Assembly (NCBI RefSeq): GCF_014280235.1
Contig: NZ_CP047940.1
Span: 682,001-746,000 of the forward strand
Direction: 5' to 3'
DNA from: Cyanobium sp. NS01
GTDB taxonomy: Bacteria > Cyanobacteriota > Cyanobacteriia > PCC-6307 > Cyanobiaceae
Length of the DNA stretch: 64,000 nucleotides
Part shown: in pieces, positions 45,022 to 54,105 of the stretch
Layout of the letters: each line of letters starts with the position of its first letter
Position numbering within the stretch: the stretch's first letter is position 1
The notes under the pieces: generated by a model
What the model saw: only the letters and a program-made list of their open reading frames with translations
The model's database searches: none
What the model was told of the DNA's origin: nothing
Program-made: the position numbers and the translations under genes

Positions 45022-46395
45022 TTGGCCACCCACGAAATCTTCATGCCCGCCCTCTCCTCCACCATGACGGAGGGCAAGATCGTGGAGTGGCTCAAGCAGC
45101 CCGGCGATCGGGTCGAGCGGGGCGAATCGGTGCTCGTGGTGGAGAGCGACAAGGCCGACATGGACGTGGAGGCCTTCCAGGAGGGCTTCCTGGCCGCCGT
45201 GCTGATGCCGGCCGGTGGCACGGCGCCGGTGGGTGAAACGATCGGCCTGATCGTGGAGAGCGAGGCCGACATCGCCGCCGTGGCCGCGGCGGCTCCCGCC
45301 GCCTCACCGGCCGCGCCCGCTCCTGCCCCTGAGGCCCCTGCAGCCCCGGCTCCCCCTGCGGCGGCCCCCGCAGCGGCCCCCGTTCCGGTGACCAGCGCGG
45401 CAACTGTGGCGGCGCCTGCGCCCCAGGCTGTTCCGCTGGCAGCCCCTGTCGCCACTGGCCGGGTGGTGGCCTCGCCCCGTGCCAGAAAGCTGGCGGGTCA
45501 GCTGGGGGTGGACCTCAATGGCCTGCGGGGCAGCGGTCCCCATGGCCGCATTCAGGCCGAGGACGTGCTGGCCGCCAGTGGCCAGCCGGTGAGTGTGCCG
45601 CGGGTGGCGGAGGGCACCGGGCCCGCCGTGGCCGCCGCCAATGGCAGCGGGGCTGCCGGGGCAGGGGCCACGGCCCCAGGGGCGCCCACGGCGGTGGGCC
45701 AGAGCTTTGGCCGGCCTGGCGAGGCCGTGGCCTTCAACACCCTCCAGAGCGCGGTCAACCGCAACATGGTGGCCAGCCTGGCCGTGCCCACCTACCGGGT
45801 GGGCTACACGATCACCACCACCAAGCTCGATGCCCTCACCCGGCAGGTGAAGAGCAAAGGGGTCACCACCACGGTGCTGATCGCCAAGGCCGTGGCCTTG
45901 ACCCTGGCCCGCCACCCCCAGGTGAACGCCGCCACCTCGGCCGATGGCAGCGCCATGGTGTATCCCACCGCCGTGAACGTGGCCGTGGCTGTGGCGATGG
46001 AAGACGGTGGTTTGATCACCCCCGTGCTGGCCCACGCCGACACCACCGACATCTACGCCCTGGGCCGCAGCTGGGCCGATCTGGTGGCCCGGGCCCGCAG
46101 CAAGCAGCTGCAGCCCGAGGAGTACAGCAGCGGCACCTTCACGCTCAGCAACCTGGGCATGTTCGGGGTGGATCGCTTCGACGCGATCCTGCCGCCTGGC
46201 ACGGGCGCCATCCTGGCGGTGGCGGCGTCGCGTCCCTGTGTAGTGGCCAACAAGGACGGCTCAATCCGCGTGGCCCATCAGATGCAGGTGAATCTCACCT
46301 GCGACCACCGCACCATCTACGGAGCCCACGCCGCCGCCTTCCTCAAGGATCTGGCCCTGTTGATCGAAACCAACACCGAGAGCCTGGCCCTCTGA
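45022..46395 (+). CDS. pdhC: Pyruvate dehydrogenase E2, dihydrolipoamide acetyltransferase
   Basis: Core acyltransferase that makes acetyl-CoA in the pyruvate dehydrogenase complex. The 457-residue protein begins at a TTG giving MATHEIFMPALSSTMTEGKI. A single lipoyl domain carries the lipoyl-Lys in ESDKADMDVE near residue 51. An Ala/Pro linker (about 90-145) leads to the E3-binding domain ASPRARKLAGQLGVDLNGLR. After a second linker comes the catalytic domain, ending with the active-site DHRTIYG near residue 430. LipB in this window supplies the octanoyl precursor for its lipoylation. Confidence 0.94.
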   Translation: MATHEIFMPALSSTMTEGKIVEWLKQPGDRVERGESVLVVESDKADMDVEAFQEGFLAAVLMPAGGTAPVGETIGLIVESEADIAAVAAAAPAASPAAPAPAPEAPAAPAPPAAAPAAAPVPVTSAATVAAPAPQAVPLAAPVATGRVVASPRARKLAGQLGVDLNGLRGSGPHGRIQAEDVLAASGQPVSVPRVAEGTGPAVAAANGSGAAGAGATAPGAPTAVGQSFGRPGEAVAFNTLQSAVNRNMVASLAVPTYRVGYTITTTKLDALTRQVKSKGVTTTVLIAKAVALTLARHPQVNAATSADGSAMVYPTAVNVAVAVAMEDGGLITPVLAHADTTDIYALGRSWADLVARARSKQLQPEEYSSGTFTLSNLGMFGVDRFDAILPPGTGAILAVAASRPCVVANKDGSIRVAHQMQVNLTCDHRTIYGAHAAAFLKDLALLIETNTESLAL

Positions 46396-46470
46396 TCCCA
46401 TCGGCCACTGGATGGTCAGCACAACCAGCGGCTCACCGTGGTGCGCTAGTACTTGCCGGCCTGATCGGCC

Positions 46471-47676
46471 GTGCCCGGCCCGCTGTGCTTGTCCAGCGAT
46501 TCCGTTCCCTTCCCCCCCGCCTGCGGTGGCGGAGCGTCCGACGACCTCAAGCTCTCGAGCTACGACTTTCAGCTGCCGCAGGAGCGCATCGCCCAGCGGC
46601 CCGTTGAGCCGCGCCACAGTGCCCGACTGCTGGCGGTGGGCGTCCCTGCCGCCAGCGCGTCCGCTGGGAATGGGCCTGACTGCCGCCACCTGCGCGTGTG
46701 GGATCTGCAGCAGGAGCTGAGACCGGGCGACCTGCTGGTGGTGAATGACACCCGGGTGCTGCGGGCCCGGCTGCAGGCGCGCCGCCGCTCAGGTGGGCAC
46801 GTGGAGCTGTTGGTGCTGGAGCCCTGGCTGGAGGAGCCCGGGCCGCCGGCGCCGGGCCGCTGGCTCTGCCTGGCCAAGCCGGCCAAGCGCCTCCAGAGCG
46901 GCGAGGTTCTGGAGGTGATCGCCGAGGGCCAGGACCCCCTGCCGGTGGAGATCTGTGGCCGCGATGCCGAAACCGGCGGCTGCATCGTGCAGTTTCCGGC
47001 GGCCTGCGCCGATGCCGCCTCCCTGGAGCCGCTGCTGGTGCGCTACGGCGCCATCCCGCTGCCGCCCTACATCCACGAGCACGATGCCGGCGACAACGAC
47101 CGCTACCAGACCCGCTACGCCGCCAGGCCCGGCGCTGTGGCCGCCCCCACCGCCGGCCTGCACCTGAGTGATGCGCTGCTGGCAGCCATCCAGGTCCGCG
47201 GAGTGGCCCTCGCCACCACCACCCTGCACGTGGGGCTGGGCACGTTCCGGCCGGTGGAAACCGAAGACCTCAGGGGCCTGGAGCTCCACAGCGAGTGGGT
47301 GGAGGTGAGCCCCGAGCTGGTGGCGGCGGTGCAGGCCTGCCGTGCCCGCGGCGGCCGGGTGATCGCCATCGGCACCACCAGCGTGCGCAGCCTGGAGGGG
47401 GTGGCCGCCCTCCACGGCGGCGAGCTCCGGCCCCACACGGGCCCGGTGAACCTGGTGATCCAGCCCGGCTTCCGCTTCGCGGTGGTGCAGGGCCTGCTCA
47501 CCAACTTCCACCTGCCCAGGAGCTCTCTGCTGCTGCTGGTGAGCGCCCTGGTCGGCCGGCGGCGCCTGCTGGCGCTCTACGCCGAGGCGATCGAGCGGGA
47601 GTATCGCTTCTTTTCCTATGGCGATGCCATGTGGATCCCGCCTGAGGCGGTGCTGCCTGAAGCGGTTTCGCCGTGA
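46471..47676 (+). CDS. queA: S-adenosylmethionine:tRNA ribosyltransferase-isomerase
   Basis: Transfers and isomerises the ribosyl group of SAM onto preQ1 in tRNA, giving epoxyqueuosine at position 34. The 401-residue product has the N-terminal signature [20 protein letters not shown] from about residue 26 and [27 protein letters not shown] lies near residue 228, and [12 protein letters not shown] and [18 protein letters not shown] near the end. The first 25 residues from the GTG at 46471 are not conserved, so a later start is possible. A YhhQ-type precursor transporter at 11726-12427 fits the same pathway. Confidence 0.93.
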   Translation: MPGPLCLSSDSVPFPPACGGGASDDLKLSSYDFQLPQERIAQRPVEPRHSARLLAVGVPAASASAGNGPDCRHLRVWDLQQELRPGDLLVVNDTRVLRARLQARRRSGGHVELLVLEPWLEEPGPPAPGRWLCLAKPAKRLQSGEVLEVIAEGQDPLPVEICGRDAETGGCIVQFPAACADAASLEPLLVRYGAIPLPPYIHEHDAGDNDRYQTRYAARPGAVAAPTAGLHLSDALLAAIQVRGVALATTTLHVGLGTFRPVETEDLRGLELHSEWVEVSPELVAAVQACRARGGRVIAIGTTSVRSLEGVAALHGGELRPHTGPVNLVIQPGFRFAVVQGLLTNFHLPRSSLLLLVSALVGRRRLLALYAEAIEREYRFFSYGDAMWIPPEAVLPEAVSP

Positions 47677-47684
47677 GCTCCATG

Positions 47685-47710
47685 AAAAAAGCCCCCGTTC
47701 TGGCGGGGGC
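47685..47710 (-). terminator. Intrinsic terminator of sodB
   Basis: On the minus strand, GCCCCCG/CGGGGGC (7 bp, six-base loop, 47691-47710) runs into TTTTTT (plus-strand A-run 47685-47690). It lies 41 bases past the sodB stop. On the plus strand no T-run follows, so it serves sodB rather than queA. Confidence 0.88.
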
Positions 47711-47751
47711 TGGCCCTGGGCCCTGATGGGCCGGGCATGGAGCAGTGGGGC

Positions 47752-48351
47752 TCAAGCGGCGGCCAGGTTGGCGGCCACGAAGTCCCAGTTCACCAGCTTC
47801 TCGAGGTAGGTGGTGATGTAGTCAGGCCGGCGGTTCTGGTAGTCGAGGTAGTAGGCGTGCTCCCAGACATCCATGGTGAGCAGGGCCTTCTGGCCATGGG
47901 CCAGGGGCAGGTCGGCGTTGGCGGTCTTGGTGATTTTGAGGCTGCCGCCATCGAGCACCAGCCAGGCCCAGCCGCTGCCGAACTGGGTGGCGCCGGCGGT
48001 CTTGAACTGTTCCACGAAGGCCTCGAAGCTGCCGAAGTCGGCATTGATCTTCTCGGCCAAGGGGCCGGTGGGCTGGCCGCCGCCACCGGGCTTCATGCAC
48101 TGCCAGTAGAAGCTGTGGTTCCACACCTGGGCGGCGTTGTTGAACACCCCCGCCTTGGCGGCATCACCGGCCACGGCGGTGATGGTGTCCTCGAGGCTCT
48201 TGCCGTCGAGTTCGGTGCCCTCAACCAGCTTGTTCAGGTTGGTGACGTAGGCGTTGTGGTGCTTGCCGTGATGGAACTCGAGGGTCTGACGGGAGATATG
48301 GGGCTCGAGCGCATCTTGGCCGTAGGGAAGCGCGGGAAGCGTGTGGGCCAT
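47752..48351 (-). CDS. sodB: Iron superoxide dismutase
   Basis: Turns superoxide into oxygen and hydrogen peroxide. From the ATG at 48351 the 199-residue protein begins [20 protein letters not shown], standard for Fe-[13 protein letters not shown] and [10 protein letters not shown] carry metal-binding His residues. The Gln in GATQFGSGW is the Fe-type marker, and [14 protein letters not shown] holds the Asp and His ligands. The frame is open to 48405 but those residues have no homology. It has its own terminator and a 117-base upstream gap. Confidence 0.94.
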   Translation of the reverse strand: MAHTLPALPYGQDALEPHISRQTLEFHHGKHHNAYVTNLNKLVEGTELDGKSLEDTITAVAGDAAKAGVFNNAAQVWNHSFYWQCMKPGGGGQPTGPLAEKINADFGSFEAFVEQFKTAGATQFGSGWAWLVLDGGSLKITKTANADLPLAHGQKALLTMDVWEHAYYLDYQNRRPDYITTYLEKLVNWDFVAANLAAA

Positions 48352-48425
48352 GGATGGGATGTCGTTCTGAAAAGTGCCCGCCGGCGTGACCGACGGCACA
48401 TCCATCCTAACGATCGCTAAAGATT

Positions 48426-48447
48426 CCCTGGCCGTTCCCGGCCAGGG
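48426..48447 (-). terminator. Probable terminator hairpin after the FKBP gene
   Basis: A perfect 9-bp stem, CCCTGGCCG/CGGCCAGGG, closes a four-base loop 22 bases past the stop of the minus-strand FKBP gene. The following bases (AATCTTTAG on the minus strand) have only a broken T-run, so termination may be partial. Confidence 0.6.
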
Positions 48448-48468
48448 CGGGGCCGCAGCGGCCCGGGC

Positions 48469-49086
48469 TCAGCGGCCGATCTCCAGCAGTTCCACCTCGA
48501 AGATCAAGGTGGCGTTGGGGGGGATCACGCCGCCGGCACCCCGCTCGCCGTAGGCCAGATCGGGGGGGATCACCAGCTTGCGCTTGCCGCCCACCTGCAT
48601 GCCGGCCACGCCCTCATCCCAGCCCTTGATCACCCGACCGCCGCCGAGGGGGAAGGAAAAGGGTGCGCGGCCGTAGCTGCTGTCGAACTCCTTGCCGTTC
48701 TGGAGGGTGCCGCGGTAGTTGACGCTGACGCTCTGGCCGGCGCTGGCCTCGGGGCCGTCGCCGATCACCAGGTCGGTGATGCGCAGGCCACTGGCGGTGA
48801 CCCGCTCCTTCGGGGCTGTCATGGGGTCGCCGAGCATGTCGGCCTGGGCGATCTCGGGGCTGGGTTCCGGAGCCATGGCGAACAGGGTGGGGTTGGGGTC
48901 GTCGGGATCGAGTTCATAGGGGGCCGTGCTGACCACGGCGGCAGTTTTCGCCACGGCCGGGGCGCTGAGGGGGGCCGGCTCAGCCGGGGCGGCGGCGGCC
49001 ACGGTGGTGGGGCTGACCAACTGGCTCACAAAGGCCAGCAGCAGGCACAGCACACAAACGGTGGAGCTGATCAGGATGTCGCGCAT
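48469..49086 (-). CDS. FKBP-type peptidyl-prolyl cis-trans isomerase, membrane-anchored or exported
   Basis: A 205-residue protein (ATG at 49086) with an N-terminal hydrophobic segment [20 protein letters not shown] that is a signal peptide or anchor. An Ala/Pro-rich linker follows. The C-terminal 110 residues are an FKBP domain: [59 protein letters not shown] and [19 protein letters not shown]. It probably folds proteins in the periplasm or lumen. A longer start at 49152 is possible but places polar residues before the hydrophobic segment. Confidence 0.9.
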   Translation of the reverse strand: MRDILISSTVCVLCLLLAFVSQLVSPTTVAAAAPAEPAPLSAPAVAKTAAVVSTAPYELDPDDPNPTLFAMAPEPSPEIAQADMLGDPMTAPKERVTASGLRITDLVIGDGPEASAGQSVSVNYRGTLQNGKEFDSSYGRAPFSFPLGGGRVIKGWDEGVAGMQVGGKRKLVIPPDLAYGERGAGGVIPPNATLIFEVELLEIGR

Positions 49087-49132
49087 GGCAAGCCCGTAGA
49101 GGCTCCGATTCTGCCGACTCGCCGGCATCGGC

Positions 49133-49471
49133 CTACTCGGCGGCTGACTCACCGTTGCGCTGGCGCAGCGACTGCTCGAGGCGATCGATGCGACCGCGCA
49201 GTTCGTCGAGCTCGCGCTGCATCGGGATGCCGAGGTCCTGCAGCAGCTGGTCGCGGTTGCGCTCCAGCTGGCGGCCTGCCTGCTCCTCCAGGCCAGGCGT
49301 GTCGCCGCGCAGGGCCCGCATCACGTCCTCCACCAGGGCGGAGGCGTGGCTGGGGTCGAGCTTGCCGCTGCGCACCCACTCCTGGCTCACGTAGCGCAGC
49401 CTGTCGTTCACCAGGGAGGTGGTGCCCAGGCCCCGCAGCAGCAGTTGGTGCAGGGGGTTGGAGGAATCCAT
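49133..49471 (-). CDS. Conserved coiled-coil (phasin-like) protein, unknown function
   Basis: A 112-residue acidic helical protein. It starts [20 protein letters not shown], has an amphipathic middle ([20 protein letters not shown]), and ends in a coiled coil ([20 protein letters not shown]). Similar small proteins are conserved in cyanobacteria and plastids; function unknown to me. It is upstream of the FKBP gene on minus, with the longest FKBP start overlapping its 3' end. It is divergent from lnt. Confidence 0.75.
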   Translation of the reverse strand: MDSSNPLHQLLLRGLGTTSLVNDRLRYVSQEWVRSGKLDPSHASALVEDVMRALRGDTPGLEEQAGRQLERNRDQLLQDLGIPMQRELDELRGRIDRLEQSLRQRNGESAAE

Positions 49472-49533
49472 CAGTGAGGCCTCGCGTGAGTCGCGTGTGG
49501 TTCAACCTTGGCGCTTCCTACGGTGGCCTGCCA

Positions 49534-51048
49534 ATGGCGGTCGAGGGACGGTTGCGCGGGATCGCTCTGACGGCCGGGGCACGGGCCGCCTCGATCCGGG
49601 CCGCCGCCGCTGGCCTGCTGGCGGGCGTCGCCCTGCCGCCGCTGGGCTTCCCCCCCCTGCTCTGGCTGGCCCTGGCCGTGCTCTGGCATGGCAGCAGCGG
49701 TTCGGGGACCCGCCGCCTGGCCACGGGAGGGCTGTGGGGAGCTCTGGCGGTGCTGGTGAGCCACCGCTGGCTGCTCGGCCTCCACCCCCTCGACTGGATC
49801 GGCGTGCCCCTGCCCCTGAGCCTGCCCCTCTGTCTGCTGTTGCTCTTGGTGCTGGCGGCCCTGGGGGCGCTGCTGGTGGCGGGCTGGACCTGGCTGGCCG
49901 GCCTGCTGGGGCCTGAGCGCTGGAGCACGGCCCTGCTGCTGGCCTGCCTCTGGGGCGCCGCTGAACTGGCCCTGGCCCGGGGGCCGCTGTTCTGGCTGGG
50001 GCTGGGGGCGGCTCCCCTGCCCGGCGATCTGCCGCTTGCCGGCCTGGCGGCGCTTGGCGGCAGTGGCCTGGTGGCGGCGGTTCAGGTGCTGCTGGGCTGG
50101 GGCCTCTGGCGCCTGGCGTCGGCGTTCCGCTGGCGGCGGCTGGGGGGGTGGCTGCTGGTGGTTGTGGTGCTGCACGGCAGCGGCGCCGCCCTGCTGGCGC
50201 TGCAACCCGCGGGCGAGGGGGCCGCCGAGCGGGTGCTGGTGCTGCAGCCCGCGATTCCCACCCGCGAGAAACACACCGGGGAAGCGCGGCGGCAGCTGGA
50301 GCAGCAGCTGCAGGCGGCCCTGCTGGAGGCCCAGCAGCGGCAGGCCGTGGCGGTGCTGCTGCCGGAGGGGGCGCTGGGGCTGGAGCCCCGGCTGCCCCAG
50401 CCGGCCCCGGTGGAGCTGCTCAGCGGCGGCTTTCGCTGGCAGGAGGGGCCCGGCGGTCCCGAACAGCGCAGTGCCCTGCTGCGGTTCGGCGTGGGTGACA
50501 GCCGGCCCGCCACGGCGGTGGACAAGCACCGGCTGGTGCCACTCGGGGAGTGGGTGCCCCTGGCTGGCTGGCTGCGCTGGAGCGGCCTCTCAGCCGTGGG
50601 CGGCGTGGAGCCTGGGCCGCCGTCCCGGCTGCTGGCGCGGCCCCAGGGCCCCCTGGGAGTGGCGATCTGCTACGAGCTCTCCGATGGCATGGCCCTGAGC
50701 GCGGCCACCCGGGAGGGCGCCACCTGGTTGCTGGCCAGCGCCAATCTCGATCCCTATCCCTTGATGCTGCAGCAGCAGTTCGCTGCCCTGGCCCAGTTGC
50801 GGGCCATCGAAGCCGGCCGCTGGCTGGTGAGCTCGGCCAACACGGGTCCGGGGCTGCTGGTGGACTCCCGCGGTGAGGTGAAGGGGCGGATGGCCCCAGG
50901 CCGGGCCGGCACGGCTCTGTTTGAACCCGTGCCGATCACCCGGCTCAGCCCCTACGGCCACTGGCGGGAGACGCCCCTGCTGCTGCTGGCGCTGCTGGGC
51001 CTGGGCTTGCGCCGCTGGGAGGGGCGCAGGGCACGGCTCAACCCGTGA
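49534..51048 (+). CDS. lnt: Apolipoprotein N-acyltransferase
   Basis: Inner-membrane enzyme that adds the third acyl chain to lipoproteins. The product from the ATG at 49534 is 504 residues. The first 190 residues hold about six hydrophobic helices (AAAGLLAGVALPPLGFPPLL and others). A nitrilase-type catalytic domain follows: Glu in VLLPEGALGLE, Lys in VDKHRLVPLGEWVP, Cys in VAICYELSDGM. ASANLDPYPLMLQQQFAALAQ and the RWLVSSANTG segment are typical. A GTG at 49474 would add 20 polar residues. Confidence 0.92.
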   Translation: MAVEGRLRGIALTAGARAASIRAAAAGLLAGVALPPLGFPPLLWLALAVLWHGSSGSGTRRLATGGLWGALAVLVSHRWLLGLHPLDWIGVPLPLSLPLCLLLLLVLAALGALLVAGWTWLAGLLGPERWSTALLLACLWGAAELALARGPLFWLGLGAAPLPGDLPLAGLAALGGSGLVAAVQVLLGWGLWRLASAFRWRRLGGWLLVVVVLHGSGAALLALQPAGEGAAERVLVLQPAIPTREKHTGEARRQLEQQLQAALLEAQQRQAVAVLLPEGALGLEPRLPQPAPVELLSGGFRWQEGPGGPEQRSALLRFGVGDSRPATAVDKHRLVPLGEWVPLAGWLRWSGLSAVGGVEPGPPSRLLARPQGPLGVAICYELSDGMALSAATREGATWLLASANLDPYPLMLQQQFAALAQLRAIEAGRWLVSSANTGPGLLVDSRGEVKGRMAPGRAGTALFEPVPITRLSPYGHWRETPLLLLALLGLGLRRWEGRRARLNP

Positions 51049-51127
51049 ACTGGAGCGCCACCTCCACCAGGGTGAAGCCGAGCAGCCCGGCGAGGGCGAG
51101 GAGGGATCCGGAGCTGGTCATCAGCAT
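51038..51127 (-). CDS. Candidate 29-residue single-helix membrane peptide
   Basis: An open frame too short for usual callers: ATG at 51127, TGA at 51040-51038. The product contains a single hydrophobic stretch (SLLALAGLLGFTLVEVALQ). Size and shape resemble the low-molecular-weight subunits of photosynthetic complexes, but I could not match it to PetL, PetM, PetN, PsbM, PsbT, PsbX, PsaI or PsaM. Its end overlaps the lnt stop region on the other strand. It is followed upstream by a low-GC region (51160-51230) that could carry a promoter. Real coding status is uncertain. Confidence 0.35.
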   Translation of the reverse strand: MLMTSSGSLLALAGLLGFTLVEVALQFTG

Positions 51128-51225
51128 GAGCGCCAGGGGCGGTGCGGGGGTGAACCTTGATGGCGAGATTCTGACGAAAACCTTAAGGAAGCGCCCGTAG
51201 CGTTCGTCACCCTCCTACCAATCGT

Positions 51226-51262
51226 CACAGTCCAGCCGCTCAACACAGTCCAGCCCCGCTCA
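51226..51262. repeat. Imperfect tandem repeat before the peroxiredoxin 3' end
   Basis: CACAGTCCAGCCGCTCAA (51226-51243) is followed directly by CACAGTCCAGCCCCGCTCA (51244-51262). It lies in the gap between the candidate small gene and the minus-strand peroxiredoxin stop at 51265. Two copies only; no function inferred. Confidence 0.55.
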
Positions 51263-51264
51263 GC

Positions 51265-51837
51265 TCATCCCTCGAAGCTGCGGCGCGCCTCGCTCACCCC
51301 GGCAGGGCTGGTGCCCTTGAGGTAAGCCAGCATCGTGTCGGCATCGGACACCTCAAAGGGGTCGATGGGGCAGTTGTCCCCGAACTCGGGCTCGGCGAAC
51401 ACCTTCTCGATCACGCCGTCGTTGACGAGCATCGAGTAGCGCCAGGAGCGCAGCCCGAAGCCCAGATTCGACTTGTCGACGAGCATGCCCATCTTGCGGG
51501 TGAACTCGCCGTTGCCATCGGGCAGCAGCATCACGTTGTTGGCGCCCACCTGCTTGCCCCACTGGAACATCACGAAGGCGTCGTTCACCGAGAGGCACAC
51601 GATCGTGTCGATGCCCTGGGCCTGGAACTCGGTGTAGAGCTCCTCGTAGCGGGGCAGGTGGTTGGAGGAGCAGGTGGGGGTGAAGGCGCCGGGCAGGGAG
51701 AAGATCACCACGCGCTTGCCGGCGAAGATCTCGTCGCTGCTGAGGTCTTGCCAGCGGAAGGGGTTGGGGCCGGGCACGGATGCATCGCGCACGCGGGTCT
51801 TGAAGGTGACGCTGGGAACGCGGTTGAGGATGGCCAT
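51265..51837 (-). CDS. Type II (Prx5-like) peroxiredoxin
   Basis: Thiol peroxidase reducing hydrogen peroxide and alkyl peroxides. The 190-residue protein has the peroxidatic Cys56 in [20 protein letters not shown], the Prx5 hallmark. [20 protein letters not shown] and [19 protein letters not shown] follow as in plant and cyanobacterial type II enzymes. A second Cys is in [18 protein letters not shown]. Its upstream region (51838-52003) includes a low-GC, promoter-like stretch near 51900-51930. Confidence 0.93.
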   Translation of the reverse strand: MAILNRVPSVTFKTRVRDASVPGPNPFRWQDLSSDEIFAGKRVVIFSLPGAFTPTCSSNHLPRYEELYTEFQAQGIDTIVCLSVNDAFVMFQWGKQVGANNVMLLPDGNGEFTRKMGMLVDKSNLGFGLRSWRYSMLVNDGVIEKVFAEPEFGDNCPIDPFEVSDADTMLAYLKGTSPAGVSEARRSFEG

Positions 51838-52003
51838 GGGGGTTGTGGAAACGGGCGGATGGAACAGGCGAAGCGCTGGCCGGGGCCAGATGCTGCTGAA
51901 GTTAACTCATAATGACTCCGCTTTGCAATAGGCCAGGGCTGCTGGGGACGGGTTCCCTGCCCGGCTGCTGCTGTCAGCCTGGCCCCAGTCGCGCCAGCTC
52001 CGG

Positions 52004-52627
52004 ATGACGCCCTCCTCCTCTGCCGAAGCCCAGCGCTGGGATCGGCGCTACCGCGAGGGGCGTGATGGCTGGGAACTGGGCCAGCCGGCGCCTCCCCTGG
52101 AGCGCTTTCTGCTCCACCACCAGCTGGCTCCCCGGCCGCCTGGGCGGGTGCTGGTGCCGGGCTGCGGCCGCGGCCATGAGGTGGCCCTGCTCGCCGGGGC
52201 CGGGTTCAACGCGGTGGGCCTTGATCTCAGTGCCCTGGCCCTGGAGGAGGCCCGCCGGCGGCATGGTCCCGATCGCCCCGGGCTGCAGTGGCTGCAGGCC
52301 GATCTGCTCGATCCCCCTGCCCTGGAGCAGACGGGGCTCGCTGCCGCCAGCCTCGATGGCGTGCTGGAGCACACCTGCTTCTGCGCCATCGACCCCGCCC
52401 AGCGCCCCAGTTACGCCCACACCATCGCCCGGCTGCTGCGGCCCGGGGGCTGGCTGCTGGGACTGTTCTGGTGCCATGGACGCCCCGGCGGCCCGCCCTG
52501 GGGCAGCGATCCGGAGGCCATTGCCGCGCTCTTTGCCGGGGCTGGCCTGGTGCAGCAGCTCTGGCAACCGGCCGAGGGCTCGGTGCCCCAGCGCCAGCAG
52601 GAGTGGCTGGGGCTGTGGAGCCACTGA
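52004..52627 (+). CDS. TPMT-family SAM-dependent methyltransferase
   Basis: A 207-residue methyltransferase of the thiopurine/halide methyltransferase family. It starts with the family signature WDRRYREGRDGWELGQPAPP. The SAM loop is VLVPGCGRGHEVALLAGAGF near residue 49, and DGVLEHTCFCAIDP near residue 117 contains the conserved EHTCFCAI box. Plant and bacterial relatives methylate halides, thiols or thiocyanate; the substrate here is not known. It converges with pdxH, five bases apart. Confidence 0.88.
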   Translation: MTPSSSAEAQRWDRRYREGRDGWELGQPAPPLERFLLHHQLAPRPPGRVLVPGCGRGHEVALLAGAGFNAVGLDLSALALEEARRRHGPDRPGLQWLQADLLDPPALEQTGLAAASLDGVLEHTCFCAIDPAQRPSYAHTIARLLRPGGWLLGLFWCHGRPGGPPWGSDPEAIAALFAGAGLVQQLWQPAEGSVPQRQQEWLGLWSH

Positions 52628-52631
52628 GATC

Positions 52632-53315
52632 TCAGGGGGCCAGCCGTTCCAGGCGCCAGGGCGGCGCGCTCTGACGGCTGTAGAGGAAGCGGTCGTGCAG
52701 GCGGTTCTCGCGGCCCTGCCAGAACTCGATCGTGGCCGGAACCACGCGAAAGCCGCCCCAGCTGGGCGGCCTCGGGATCTCCCCGGCGGCGAAGCGCTGC
52801 CGCATGTGCTCCCACTGCATCTCCAGGATCTGGCGGGAGCTGATCACCTGGCTCTGCTGCGACACCCAGGCCCCCAGGCGACTTCCCCAGGGCCGTGAGC
52901 GGAAGTAGGCCAGCGACTCGGCAGCGGAGATCCGCTCGGCCTGTCCTTCGATCGCCACCTGACGCTCGAGCACATACCACGGGAACAACAGCGACACCGC
53001 CGGCTGCTGGGCGATCTGGCGCGCCTTGCGGCTCTCGTAGTTGGTGAAGAACACGAAGCCGCGCTGGTCGAAGGCCTTGAGCAGCACCGTGCGGGAGCTC
53101 AGCCGCTGGCCATCACTGCTGCAGAGCACCATGGCGTTGGGCTCCGGCACGGCGGCCGCCTGGGCCTGGGAGAACCAGAGCCGGAACTGCTCCACCGGAT
53201 CCGCGGCCAGCTCCGAGCGCCGCAGGCCGCCGCGGCGATACTCCTGGCGCAGATCCGCGAGTGCCCCGCCGCCCATGCCAGGGTCTGGGCCACGGGTGCT
53301 GTCATCGCCGGCCAT
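52632..53315 (-). CDS. pdxH: Pyridoxamine/pyridoxine 5'-phosphate oxidase
   Basis: FMN enzyme making pyridoxal phosphate. The 227-residue product (ATG at 53315) contains [56 protein letters not shown] (read near residues 61-98), and [21 protein letters not shown]. The C-terminus is [18 protein letters not shown], the FMN/PLP-binding signature. Its start codon shares the palindrome CCATGG with the start of the divergent gene at 53314. An in-frame ATG at 53276 is an alternative that would remove the overlap. Confidence 0.93.
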   Translation of the reverse strand: MAGDDSTRGPDPGMGGGALADLRQEYRRGGLRRSELAADPVEQFRLWFSQAQAAAVPEPNAMVLCSSDGQRLSSRTVLLKAFDQRGFVFFTNYESRKARQIAQQPAVSLLFPWYVLERQVAIEGQAERISAAESLAYFRSRPWGSRLGAWVSQQSQVISSRQILEMQWEHMRQRFAAGEIPRPPSWGGFRVVPATIEFWQGRENRLHDRFLYSRQSAPPWRLERLAP

Positions 53316-54105
53316 GGAAGCGGAAGGAAAGGTGGAGCCCCTGCTGCAGAGGCTGGCAGGGGTGAGCGGCATGGGGCCGGGGCAGCGCCGCCTGGTGTTG
53401 ATCCTGCCCCAGCTGGGGGATTTCGACAGCCTCGAATACGCCCAGCAACTCGTGCCCGTGCTGCCCCGGCTCGAGGCGGCCGGCATCGCGCTGCTGGCGA
53501 TCGGCCTCGGTGAGGCGGCCGGTGCGCAGCGCTTCTGCGCGTTCACCGGGTTTCCCGCTGACCGGCTGCAGGTGGAGTCGGAGCCTTGGCTGCACCGGGC
53601 CCTGGGCCTCTCCCCAGGCCTGCAGGCTCCGGGCGGACCCTGGCCATCGCTGCTGCTGATGTGCGCTGGGATCGCCTCGCCCGGCACCCTGGCGGAGGTG
53701 CTGCGCGGCTACAGCGGCGACCGCAGCGCCGCCCAGCGCCTTGCCGCCGAAGACACCGTGCTGGTGCCGCCCCTGCCGCCGATCCGCGGCTCGCTGCTGG
53801 CCCTGGCCGGCGGGGAGGGGTTCCTGCGGCCCTTCGAGCTGGCCCTGCTGCGGCTGGGCAACATGGCGGAAGTGCTCGGCCGCTGGCGCACCTATGTGCC
53901 CCACGACCGCCACCTCACCCAGCGCGGCGGCACCTTCCTGCTGGAGACCGACGACACCCTCCTGTACAGCCACCGCGATCCCGGCCTGCTGGGCTATTCG
54001 GCCACCATGGCGAGACCGCTGAGCTTCCTGGATCCGTTCCTGGAGCCGCCGGTGTCGCCACCCACCCCAACGCTGAGCCCCTCCCCTCGCCTGGAATCAC
54101 CGTGA
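53314..54105 (+). CDS. AhpC/TSA_2 (peroxiredoxin-like) family protein
   Basis: A 263-residue protein with a thioredoxin-like fold of the peroxiredoxin-like group. [20 protein letters not shown] opens the domain, with [25 protein letters not shown] next. [22 protein letters not shown] gives the late strand pattern. It lacks the classical PxxxTxxC peroxidatic motif at the first helix; its only nearby Cys is in RFCAFTG. Residues 240-263 are Pro/Ser-rich. The DUF1499 gene follows with a four-base overlap. Function is unproven. Confidence 0.75.
   Translation: MEAEGKVEPLLQRLAGVSGMGPGQRRLVLILPQLGDFDSLEYAQQLVPVLPRLEAAGIALLAIGLGEAAGAQRFCAFTGFPADRLQVESEPWLHRALGLSPGLQAPGGPWPSLLLMCAGIASPGTLAEVLRGYSGDRSAAQRLAAEDTVLVPPLPPIRGSLLALAGGEGFLRPFELALLRLGNMAEVLGRWRTYVPHDRHLTQRGGTFLLETDDTLLYSHRDPGLLGYSATMARPLSFLDPFLEPPVSPPTPTLSPSPRLESP

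Noticed and set aside
46489-46548. Upstream part of queA frame as a separate peptide
   Set aside because: It reads into queA in frame with no stop and shows no leader-peptide character.
52632-53687. Longer pdxH frame from 53687
   Set aside because: The first 124 codons are antisense to the neighbouring gene and lack homology.
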